A stretch of DNA of 64,000 nucleotides from Austropuccinia psidii. Lineage: Eukaryota; Basidiomycota; Pucciniomycetes; Pucciniales; Sphaerophragmiaceae. The stretch lies in assembly GCA_023105745.1 (NCBI GenBank), contig JALGQZ010000006.1, forward strand, positions 35,295,686 through 35,359,685, in the 5' to 3' direction. Below the pieces are notes generated by a model. The model was given only the letters and a program-made list of their open reading frames with translations. It was not told where the DNA came from and searched no databases. Made by a program: the position numbers and the translations under genes. Position 1 is the first letter of the stretch. Every line of letters starts with the position of its first letter. Of the stretch, positions 50,784 through 60,765 are shown piece by piece.

Positions 50784-52521
50784 AACTGGTGGGCTCCTGA
50801 ACACCATAATACCCTGCCATTGTTGAGTGGCATCTCACTACCCCACACAATGCTTTTAACAGTTTTCTTTGACCATTATCTCTAAATCCTTCTCCATCTC
50901 TTCTCTGTCAATTAAATTTATTTCCCCCCTTCTTTAACTTTGAGTAAATACCCCACTTCGAACTGTTCTTTCTTCTGATTTCAACAACTGACGTCCTTGG
51001 GGCGTGGCCTTGGGTTGTATCCCAAAATGATGGCCACTGAGCTCTTGTGCTCAAAAAATGGTGCCAGATGAGTATATGAAGTGTACCCATCTGGCCAGCC
51101 CAATCAAAGAAAATGATGGTGACAAGAATTCAGGGGTCTTGTCCCCAATGGCCTTCAAAATGCCTCAACCAGCCCTTTATAGTGATTTTGGGGCTGGTGC
51201 CTTCTCTATGGAGGATCTTGAGGATCCTTGAGTTTATGTCCATTTTGGCCTTTTTTGGCTTCTTGGTGTCTTTGGGTGAAACTTGGGTCCATGGCCTTTT
51301 ATGGCCAAATTATGGATTTTTGAAATTTTCTGGCCTTTTGGCCTTTTTGAAGTATTTGGGGTCCTACGGTCCGCGGGCCATACGCCGCGGTCTGCGGTCT
51401 GCGGGCCGTGGGGGTTATTGGAGGCCCCCAGGGCCCAAATTTGCTGGGGACCCAAGGGGGTCATGGGACCTAAAATGGCCCAAAAAAGAAAATTTCCCCT
51501 ATATGGCCTGGACCCATTGGTGGGGTCCAGGACCACCAAGAACTTGGCCTTCCCCAAACTTGCAGGGGAGGCCCCTCATGCTGACTCCAGCCCCCAAAGG
51601 GGCCTTGGACCTTGACATTGAGAGGGTTTGAGGGGGGCCATGATTGACTTGTGGCCCAAATTCCCTTGAGGTCGAACTTTTGATTTGACGTGGGCTTGAT
51701 GATTTGGGTGGAGTGAAATCCAGTGTCTTGTTCCTGTTTACGGTTGGTTTGACTCCTATTTATGCTCTTATAACAACTAATGAATAAGATAAAATAAAAT
51801 GATTAAATAATGAAGGAACCTCCCAATACGTGATTTGGGAGGGGATGCTGCTGCTTCCAATGAAAATAAAAAGGAAATAAAAGAAAGAAAATTATACAAG
51901 TAAAGAAAGAAAGAAAAATAATAAGAGAAAATGAGAGTAAAGAAAGAAATAAAGAAAAATTCCTGATGGTTGGTCCTTCTTGTGGTGAGTTGCTTGATTC
52001 TAGCCAAGAAGTGTCTGAAAAATGAAAACCCAGCATTTGATGCTCACAGAGTGGCCAAGGTGATGTTTTACAAGAAGTAGAACCCTCAGTGATGCATACC
52101 AGGAGATGGAACTTACTTTCATAACTTCCACTCCCCACCAAGCACCATAAGACTGAAATAAATTGACATAAATGCCTTCTGAAATGAATTGCCATAAATG
52201 ACTACTGAAATGAATTGCCGTAAATGACTTGAAGTAAAGAACGTCTTGAATTATGATGATTGGCATAAATTGAAATGGTAATAAAGAAAGAAAATGAAAA
52301 CATAAAGAAAGAAAGAAAACATTTGGCCATATCTTGATAAGGTCCAAATGGAGGGTATTGATGTTGTATGCTTCCTGAACCTGTCCAAAGAATTGACAAG
52401 TGCTCACAAAGTGGCCAAGGTGATGCTTACAACAACATATGGGTAGAATACCCCCTTAAAGGTGCATGCCAGGAGAGGAACTTACTTTCATAACTTCTTC
52501 TCCCCACCAAGCACCATAAAA
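50784..52521 (-). other. Element E 3' untranslated region (~1.7 kb)
   Basis: This region lies between the pol stop and the polypurine tract and has no convincing coding region. It contains a GC island (51240-51640) with a CpG cluster at 51365-51412, purine-rich AAAG runs (51860-51960), and a ~110-bp direct repeat (52041-52150 and 52401-52519) sharing GTGGCCAAGGTGATG and GAACTTACTTTCATAAC. A short tandem TGAAATGAATTGCC repeat sits at 52175-52225. The frame at 51113-51631 (172 codons) is Trp/Gly/Pro-rich low complexity, and I do not call it a gene. Confidence 0.7.
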
Positions 52522-55500
52522 TCAAACTCTTGAGGTATTTGGACCAGGCTTGTCTGGATACAATGAGTGGAAATCCTTGACAAGGTCTGGTGAGTTGGTA
52601 AGGTTGGAAGCTGGTTCCCAAGTGGTTCTTTCTGGGTCTTCACCGAATCCTTTCCACTCTACAAGATACCATAATTTACCTCTTTTGAGTTTTGAGTCCA
52701 GAACCTGAGCCACTTCCCATTCTTCTTGCTCTTCCACTAAAACTGGTGGTGGCGGCAATTGATGACGATTTGGGATAGTTGAATGCTTGACTGGTTCTAA
52801 TAAGGACACATGGAATACAGGGTGAACTGTCTTCCATTGCTGAGGCAACTTGAGGTGATATGCATGGCTGCCAATCTTCTTAAGAACTTCAAAGGGTCCC
52901 AGCCATCTTTCTGATAATTTCTTGGTGGGTCTGGTTGTCTTGATGTTCTTGGAAGCTAGCCATACTTTGTCCCCAGGTTGGAAATCAGGTGGAATTGCCC
53001 TATTTCTATCTGCATACTTCTTGAATCTCCTTATTGCTGACTCTAATTCTTCTTTGACAACTTGCTGTACTGATTGGAGTTTTGTTGATAACTTTCCAGC
53101 AGGTGAGTCTTGAGAAATATGGATTGAGTCAAAGCTGGGATTTCTTCCATAGATGGTGAAAAAGGGTGATTGCTTGGTTGATGAATGTTCTGCATTATTA
53201 TAGGCAAATTCAGCCAGAGGGAGCCAGGTGTACCAGTCATCTTGATGATAGCTGACATACATCCGAAGGTACTGTTCTAGTATCTGATTTACCCTCTCTG
53301 TCTGTCCATCTGTTTCAGGGTGAAAGGCAGTTGAAAGATCTCTTTATATCTTGAGCTGCTGACACAATTGAGTCCAGAATGATGAAACAAATAAGGATCC
53401 TCTATCACTGACAATACTGACTGGGAGTCCATGCTTGGAAAATACATGACTAATGAATATTTGAGCTAAATCCAGAGCAGTGATTGTGCCATAAGTTGGA
53501 ATGAAGATTGCCATTTTTGAGAATCTGTCCACAACTACTAAAATTGAATCAAAGTTGTTCGACAGTGGCAATTGAGTGATAAAGTCCATTGATAATGAAT
53601 TCCAAGGACCAGATGGAATTGAAAGAGGCTTGAGTAATCCAAACTTCTTGTGATGAATGTTCTTGTTTCTTGAACATTTCTGACATGAGGACACATAGTC
53701 CTTGATGAATTGATTCATGCCAGCCCAATAAAAATACCTCTTGATGAGCTTGAGGGTCTTCTCCTGGCCAGGATGGCCAGCCAATGGTGAGTCATGACGC
53801 TTTTGAAGAATATTGAGTTGAAGTTCTTCATTGCTTGGGATTACCACTCTATCTTTGAATAATAATAACTTGGCTTGAGGTTCAAGAGAATAATCTGGAA
53901 CTGATTCACCTCTTGCTAGTTGCTTGAGTATTTCTTTGTAGCCTTTGTCTTGCCATACTTCTTTTTGAATCTTGTCAACTAAATCTGAGAAAATTTCCAC
54001 TTTGATTGAGAAGAATCTTGATTCTTGAATTCCATCTTGCTTAAGTACTTGATGAAAATTCTGAGGATTCTTGCTGATGAAGTCCACCCCCCTCTCTGGG
54101 TACATGTCGTCCCGACGTGACAAGGCATCTGGTAAAGTGGCCAGCCTGCCTGGGCGTTAAGTGATAGTGAAATGAAATTCTGAGAGAAATTCAGCCCAAC
54201 GGGCCTGACGACGAGTAAGAACTTTGGAAGACATGAAATATTGCAAGGAAGAGTGGTCTGTCAAGACCTCAAAAGGATTGGAAAGAGAAAGAAGAAATGC
54301 TCTCCAGCGCTTGAGAGCCCAAACTATGCCAAGGAGTTCCTTGTCATGAATTTCATAGTTGAGTTTAGCTGGTAAGAGCTTGCAACTATCAAATGCAATG
54401 GGGTGCTTTCCTGAGTCATTCACCTGGCTCAGTAAGGCGCCCAAAGCATAATCAGAAGCATCAGTCTCTACTATAGTAGGTAGAGAAGGATTAAAGTGAG
54501 ATAAGATAGGAGCAGAGGTGAAAGCTTCTTTGAGTGCTTGAAACTGACTAAGAGCTTCCTCATTGAAGATGAAAGGAGAATCTTTTTTAAGGAGGGAAGT
54601 GAGAGAAGTGATTTTTTTAGAATAATTTTTAATGAAACGTCGATAAAAATTGGCAAAGCCAAGGAAAGATTGAAGGGCCTTGATGTTTTTGGGCTGAGGC
54701 CAATTGAGGATTTGCTGAACTTTTGAAGAATCCATCTTGAGGCCATCACTTGAAACAACATAGCGCAAGTATTCCACACTTGAGGCATGGAATACACACT
54801 TGGAGGCTTTGGCAAACAGATTATTGTCCCTCAGTCTTTGGAGGACAGAGGCCACATGTTTGACATGTTCCTCCTCAGAACTGGAAAAGACCATAATATC
54901 ATCTAGATAAACCACAACAAACACATCCAAAAAATCTGCAAAGATATCATTTACTAGATTTTGGAAAGAAGCAGGAGCATTGGTAAAACCAAATGGCATG
55001 ACCAAATACTCATAACTGCCATATTTGGTTCTAAAGGCAGTTAAGTGCTCATCCCCCTCTTTGATTCTCAGAAGGTTATATGCACCACGCAAATCTATCT
55101 TGGAGAAGATAGTGGAACCGTTGAATATGGTAAGAAGCTGGTTCATAGGAGGAACAGGGTATCTGTTCTTCCTAGTGACAGCATTGAGTTTGCGGTAGTC
55201 AACACACAAACGAAGACCTCCATCCTTTTTCTTGACAAAAAGGACAGGTGCTCCTGTTGAAGAGGAGCTTGGTCTAATGAAACCTTTCTCTACATTCTCT
55301 GAAATGTAGGCCCACAGTGTTTCTGACTCTTGATTGGATAATGAGTAGATAACACCAATTGGAGGTAGAAGACCCTCCAATTCGATATGGTGATCACAGG
55401 CGTGGTGTGGAGGAAGTTTCTCTGCTTTCACCTTGGAGAATACATCCAAATATTGGTGATAAGCAGGAGGAACAACCTTCAACACAGTTTCAATTTCTTC

Positions 55501-56250
55501 TGGCTCTTCCTCCTCATCCCACTGCTCCTCCAGGGATGCATGAAAAAATAAGGGAGGAAGGTCCATATCCCCTTGGAAGAGATGAAGTGAAGATATGGCA
55601 ACATCTTCTCCAACATCCTTTAAATCTTTGAAGACTTCATCTCTTGATGGAAGTAATGACTGAGAGGGAATTATGGAAGGGATATGGACAGAAGAAGGGA
55701 TGGAAGGTGTCGTAAGTTCACCAGCCAGAGCAACACTGTTGACAGCAGTGGCTAAGTCATTACTAGTAGAAGGAATAATACCACTAGAATCCTTATGATT
55801 AGAATCATAGGTGATCAATCCATTTTTCCAATCAATAATGGGATTGAAATGGTAAAGGAAATCATAGCCCAATATCAGGTCTTCTCCTTTGGGTGAATCT
55901 ATGATAAAGAAATCCCATTTAAAGCTTGGGAAGGAAGGCAAGTCAACTACCCACTTGGTATAATGGGTGATGAACAAGGCAGGGGATTCATTAGAATCCA
56001 AAATGAAAAGAGGAATCTTTTCAGGGAGCTCTGACATAGTCAATGAGTACTTGAGAACAAAATTCTTTGCAATAAAAGAGTTTGTAGCACCAGAATCAAT
56101 GAGAATACTATAAAAAATATCAGAGACAGAAGAGAAAATAAGAAACTTTAAAGATTTCTTGACACTAGTATTCAGAGTGCACAATTGTGCTCTTGAAGGA
56201 AATAAGTGAGAACCATTGAACACATCATGATTCCCAGTCAGGCTTTTCCC
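52522..56250 (-). pseudogene. Element E Pol: protease, RT, RNase H, integrase, chromodomain
   Basis: One frame runs from the frameshift site at 56250 to TGA 52522, broken only by TAA 54157-54159 and TAA 53344-53346. The order is protease (LIDSGATNSF, near 56095), RT (FVKKKDGGLRLCVDYRKLN near 55240; YLDDIMV near 54905), RNase H (ETDASDYALG near 54460), integrase zinc region (H-X-H type around HDSPLAGHPG and CQKCSRNK, 53790-53665), catalytic core (MDFITQLP, VVDRFSKM, IVSDRGSLF), and a C-terminal chromodomain (YLVEWKGF...TTWEP near 52640). Chromodomains tether chromovirus integrase to marked chromatin; that is family knowledge. The first stop replaces a Tyr codon seen in C. It is just short of functional. 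Confidence 0.9.
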
Positions 56251-57595
56251 TGCTTTCTAGGGAAGCCTTCTGATGATCCTTGCCTATTCTCAGGCCTCTT
56301 GAAGCATTTTTCAAATGGGTGCTTTCCACCACAATAATTGCACAAACCTTCTTTAATCCTCCTCTCCTTTTCAGAACCAATTAATTTGTTGTCCTTATTG
56401 AGGAGAGCAGCATGAGGCTTGTCTTTGGACATTTGAAAATTCTTTCCCTTCTTATTCTTATTGTGATAAGGCTTCTTGGATGATGAACTTTGAGGAGGCT
56501 TGGAGGAATTGGATCCAATGATTGGAGGCTTCTTCTCTTGATGACTGCCCTTTTCCTTTTGCCTCTCATGATATCTTGTGTCTAATTCTAAAGTGACATC
56601 CATAAGTTCTTGAAGAGTATCAAAAGTTCCAGGGTGAGAAGCTAACTGATCCAATAATATTGATGCCAATCTTCTTCTGTAAACATGGATATAAACTCTT
56701 TCCCCCCAATCTCCAATTCTTGACATTAAGCTTCTGAAATCTGCTATGTACAAGGATACATGACCACTTTCCTTCATCCTCAAATTGTCCAACTCTTGTT
56801 CAGCTTTCCTGACTTCATTGGGGTCACCAAACAGAGTGAATAATTGAGATTCAAACAATGGCCAATCATTGAGGAGGTAGGAAGGGTCTTCATTGGAAAT
56901 ATTTGAGAGATAAGGTTCAATCCATTTGCCAGCTCTACCAGTAAGAAAAGAAGTTGAGTACAAAACCTTCTTCCTGTGAGAGAAGAAGTTTGCTGAATCA
57001 TTATGGAAAATTAGTTGACAGGATTGGACAAATCCTCTCAACTTATGAGCTTGAGTACCATCAAAAGAATCAGGTGCCTTCATGGATGGAGTCTTGAAAG
57101 CAGGGGCTTTGGAATTTTCCCTGGGAGCAACTGCTTGAGTGAGTTGCCCCATGAATTGAGTCATCTGCTCCATCATCTTGAGGAGACTTGGATCAGTTTG
57201 AGAGACAAGAGGTTGACTAGAAAGGGCTAGATTAGAACCCTGAGGCACCTCTGGAGCATTTGCCAAGGCATCTGCCACTTCAGTTTCCCCAGAATCTTCC
57301 TCTTCCACAGACTCTTCCCCCTCTTCATCTTCAACTTCCCCTAATCTTGCTCTTGCACCTTCAGACATGCCAGGGTAGCCACCCAAAAGTCCAGAAAAGG
57401 ATCTTGATCTTCTAGATTTCATTCCACCTCTTCTTGAGGGTGCTGCTCCTTCCATTGGTGGTCCTCTGTCCAAGCTTGCACTCAGTTGATGAACTGATGG
57501 TGTGTGGTCAAGAGGAGCCCTTGCTGTAGGAGTGAGAACAGCTGGAATTTTCTGGGATCTAGTATTCTTTGCTGGGGGCTATGCTGGACTGGCAT
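56238..57595 (-). pseudogene. Element E Gag, one frameshift near the N-terminus
   Basis: By comparison with C the start is the ATG at 57595 (MPVQHSP). One base is missing in the C-run at about 57574-57578, after which the frame is open to TGA at 56238. It has an acidic stretch (EEGEESVEEEDSGE), a capsid-like core (FVQSCQLIFHND...FLTGRAGKWIEPYL, then FRSLMSRIGDWGERVY), a basic Ser/Lys-rich linker and a zinc knuckle CNYCGGKHPFEKC, spaced C-X2-C-X3-H-X4-C. Gag forms the particle and binds the genomic RNA. If the missing base is real, this copy makes only Gag initiated downstream. Confidence 0.85.
56244..56250 (-). promoter_or_regulatory. Candidate -1 ribosomal frameshift site (GGGAAAA) at the gag end of E
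   Basis: On the minus strand the gag codons CAG GGA AAA GCC TGA contain G-GGA-AAA. The pol frame is -1 and open from here. The heptamer and its distance to the stop are identical in C. Confidence 0.65.
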
Positions 57596-58301
57596 TATGA
57601 AAAGAATTAAAATAAATTGATGGTATTAAGAAGAATAATCAGGCTTGGCCAAATCAATCACACTAAAATCTTGATGAATCTTGAGGAATCAATTCAAATC
57701 TTGAGGAATCAAACTCAATCAACAGTCAAATAAATTCAATCAATCAACAATCAATTCAAATCAAATATCAATAATCTTGAGGAAATCAATAATCAATCAA
57801 TATTCAATCAATAATCAATCAATAAATGTCTTCAATATGAAATCAAGTCTTGAGGAATCAATCGATCAGTTCAAAATCTTCAGAAATCAATTCAATATCT
57901 TGATGAGTCAAATCAAATCAATAATCAAAATCAATTCTTGAGGATCAATCAATATCTTGAGAGTTCAAAGTCAACAAATCCAATAAATCCTGAATCAATA
58001 ACCCAAATGAATCCCAATGAATAATCCAATCAATTAAACCAATCAATAATTCCTAGATGAAACCTGAATAAGAACACAGAAGAATTTGATTGATAAAAAT
58101 AAAATGAAGTGATGAAATGGTCAGCAATGATTAAGAAGGAAAAAGAATCAATTTTCATAAGAATGAAATGAATGAGATGAAAATTGATGAGAGAGAAAAA
58201 ATTCATAGAAAATCATAAAAAATCATAAATTCATGAAAAGGTCATAATTGATGAATGAGAGGAAATGAATATGAATGAATGAAAAGAAAGAATCAAATAT
58301 G
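57596..58301 (-). other. Element E leader with degenerate repeats
   Basis: On the plus strand this shows repeated CTTGAGGAATCAA and AATCAATCAAT units (57680-57960), the complement of the TTGATTGATT/CCTCAAG units in the leader of C. No coding potential. Confidence 0.75.
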
Positions 58302-58316
58302 AGTTAATTAATTTAA
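58302..58316 (-). promoter_or_regulatory. Element E self-primer binding site
   Basis: On the minus strand TTAAATTAATTAACT directly follows the 5' LTR. It is complementary over 14 nt to AGTTAATTAATTTA inside the LTR (58692 down to 58679). The base that differs from C is changed in both partners. Confidence 0.7.
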
Positions 58317-59077
58317 TGTCACAGGGGCTCTTCAAAGTGAAGAGGGCCTGGCACTCAGTAAACTGGGACTCACTTATGGAGGGCTCAAAGATAAGATAAA
58401 AAGAGATACACTTAAGAGTGTTAAAGATAAATTGCTAAAGAATAAATATAAGAAAAAGAAGCAACAAAAGATAAGAGTAAAAGAATAGAAGAGCCAACCA
58501 CAAACAAGTCCAAGTCCACTGTTTCAACCTGTCAGAATGGAAAGAGAAGGGTTAATAAGGATATGGCCACCCAACTCATACTGTACAGGCGAAGAGAGAA
58601 ATGCAAAGACTAACTTAAAATTAAATAATTATAATACCCAAAATAAGGATAAGAATAATTATGAAATGATAAATAAACTAAATTAATTAACTGGGGAAAA
58701 GTCCCCAGGGGGGAGAAAGAGGGGCTGGTATATGTGAGAATCACCAGCCCTGATCCAGAGGAAGAATTTTCATGAGAATAATTGATGATTGAATTGAGTC
58801 TGGCCAATACAGGTCCTGTACAGCTGTACAGAACCTGTACAAGGGGTGTGGTGTATTTGAGTGATCATACATTTCCATACTGGTGTATTGAAACTGTATT
58901 GGGTGAAACCAGCCTGTACAGGTATTGACAGGCTGTATTGAGGTACCAAGCTGTATGCATGTTTCAGAATGAAGATTGCTGAAATTGAATGCTGATACAA
59001 ATGCTGGATCTGCTGATTTGAGGTGTCTGAGTGGGTGTGTGAATGAATACCCTTACCTCTGATGAGTGGTTGTTACA
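58317..59077 (-). repeat. Element E 5' LTR (761 bp)
   Basis: Partner of 50008-50768. The probable RNA start is the AGTTAATT at 58692, with TATAT at 58729-58733 about 40 bp upstream and a perfect CTGGGG/CCCCAG hairpin between. U3 holds several CTGTAC words (58810-58842 and 58915-58935). Confidence 0.9.
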
Positions 59078-60149
59078 CTCTCTTGATTCTTCTTCCCAAC
59101 TTCCCTTATTAAAAGATTGAGTGGTGGTCCCAAATGACCCCGCAATTCAGCTCAGCATTCTTCAAAAGTGTTGTCAGCCTGTGACTCAAAACAGAGCACT
59201 AGCATGACATCCGACATACCATAAATAATGGTATGACAAGTATTGAACAAACATAGTCAATACAGGTAATAATTAAGAGAAAACAATCCTCTTACATTAA
59301 ACACCAACCTTATCCAAACAGAATAAGGAAACCTAGAGGAGAATAAACAAGTCAAAACCCTTATTTTCACCTCTCATCTAACTTATGCATATTTAAGTTA
59401 TCCTATACCAAAATGGTATTTTTCTTAAAGCTCACATAGAGAGCTACACAATGATATCATCCATGTTGTTGTAACACCACTACAACTGGAGATACCATAT
59501 AACCTCATTTTCAAAACCAAGTCCCCCTGAAAGTCAAAGAGGGCTTGTACAAAACTGTACAAAAGTATAACCAAATTAAAGATCTCAACAAGAGCTTTAA
59601 TTTGAGATACCTTAGACCTCTGTATCTCTTAAATTGACTGAGGGATCTTGGTTCAAAGGTTTAATAACCAAAATACAGATATTCTGAAAATAAGAAAATA
59701 AACAAACCCCTGTATCTTTGGCATACACTCATACAACTGTACAGTGTCATATACCAAACTGTAGGGCTAATCAAGCCCTACAAAATGTATCATCAGAATA
59801 CAGATATCTTCCAAACTGAAGAAGATATCTGGTATGGAAGTTTTTGAAGCCTCATACTGATGTACAAAAATACATCCAAAAACTTAAAACCCTTATAACT
59901 TTTGCTATTTTAAAGAAGGGTAAACATGAAGCATACCAAATTGAAGAGCTCATTAAGCCCTTCAATTCTGTGCTCTTAGTTTCTTGATATCTCAAAACCT
60001 GACCAAGATATCTTGGTTGGAAGTATTTTGGCCAATACTGGCCTGTACCAAACCTGTACCAACCAGTACAGTCTTAATACTCAAAATAATGGTTGTTCAA
60101 AGCTTAAACCCGCCCAGAATTACCAGTATTGGTCATACAAACACCAGAA

Positions 60150-60318
60150 CAACGTCATCCAAGTGCTGACGTGGCAGGTGAAAAGTTTTTTCATCCTGTA
60201 TTGATCCAGAATGATCGTTTGTGGTTCCAAAACCACAATTCTGCCTCTACTGACGTCAGAATTGAGGATCCAGAACCACAGACTGACCAATGGAGTGAAA
60301 ATTTTCACTCCTCTGACG
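60150..60318 (+). promoter_or_regulatory. Cluster of ACGT-core (CRE/bZIP-like) sites in the F LTR
   Basis: The cluster contains a perfect palindrome TGACGTCA at 60251-60258, plus ACGTCA near 60152, TGACGTGG at 60167-60174 and TGACGTG near 60315. All lie within 200 bp upstream of the TATA box. Such sites bind ATF/CREB-type bZIP factors in fungi; a role here is inferred. Confidence 0.5.
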
Positions 60319-60352
60319 TGTGAAGAGTAAATAACTCTTGACAGTCTTGAAA

Positions 60353-60362
60353 GATATAAAAA
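60353..60362 (+). promoter_or_regulatory. TATA box of the element F LTR
   Basis: GATATAAAAAG is the best TATA match in the 3' third of the LTR. It puts the RNA start near 60385. Downstream of it there is no ATG until 61872, which supports this start. Confidence 0.6.
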
Positions 60363-60673
60363 GAAGGGTTTTTGCCTTCAAAAATCCTCATCTTATCTTT
60401 TTATTATATATTCTTACGTGACAAGACTGTTATCCATCAGTAGTGTCCTTAGAATACTTAAAGATATAATTAAATATAATTATTGTAGTGTCTCTTTACA
60501 GTCAAAGATATTAGGACATTGCAACCCAGGTCCTCAATAGACTCATCACCACTGTTACCACGTAGCAGTAGGACCTGAAGAATTATTTTATTACTTATTT
60601 TGACGTGTCACAGTCATAGTACTAGCTTGTATTTACTGTTTTTAAGCTTCTACATAGACTCACCCTGACAATT

Positions 60674-60686
60674 TGGGGGCCTGGCC
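60674..60686 (+). promoter_or_regulatory. Element F primer binding site
   Basis: TGGGGGCCTGGCC lies 3 nt after the LTR, identical to A and B. Confidence 0.8.
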
Positions 60687-60765
60687 GTGGTTATTCAACC
60701 TTATTGGACGTATTTTGAACTGAATTAGGCGTAAAATTCAGCTATTTAAAAGGTATTTCACTACA

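Larger units (their letters stand above)
50008..59077 (-). mobile_element. Ty3/Gypsy chromovirus E, nearly intact, minus orientation, 9070 bp
   Basis: Two 761-bp LTRs (50008-50768 and 58317-59077) differ at about five positions by eye. CTCTC flanks the element (50003-50007 and 59078-59082). Gag has one single-base frameshift and Pol two in-frame stops, and all catalytic domains are present, including a C-terminal chromodomain. It is inserted in pol of C. High LTR identity and light damage indicate a recent insertion. Confidence 0.95.
41882..59171 (+). mobile_element. Ty3/Gypsy chromovirus-like element C, interrupted by D, E and F
   Basis: It comprises the 5' LTR (41882-43500), self-primer binding site, low-complexity leader, gag, and pol to just after the RNase H/integrase linker. 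It is interrupted by solo LTR D (46914-49060) and element E (50008-59077), both with perfect target duplications, and cut at 59171 by element F. It is inserted into element B. Its close relative E carries a chromodomain, so C probably did too, but that part is outside the window. Confidence 0.85.
45499..59171 (+). pseudogene. Element C Pol, split by insertions D and E and cut by F
   Basis: The segments are 45499-46913, 49066-50007 and 59083-59171; they join in frame once each insertion and one target copy are removed. The protease keeps LIDSGATNSF near 45642 with nearby frameshifts. RT includes KDGGLRLCVNY and YFDDIMV (46830), where E has YLDD. RNase H includes ETDASNY (49428) and the later TNHSSLQY. 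The linker ends SVQDYSL at the E insertion, then continues DSSSQLPLLKD, a TGA stop, and ILQKC where F begins. The integrase zinc region should follow beyond F. Stops and frameshifts make it inactive. Confidence 0.85.
59172..60670 (+). repeat. Element F 5' LTR (1499 bp)
   Basis: It starts TGTCAGCCTGTGACTC and ends CATAGACTCACCCTGACA, with intact TG...CA. It is homologous to B and Z. Confidence 0.92.

Noticed and set aside
51113..51631. 172-codon open frame on the plus strand in the E 3' region
   Set aside because: It is antisense to element E, has Trp/Gly/Pro low-complexity composition driven by the GGCC tract, and shows no family similarity.
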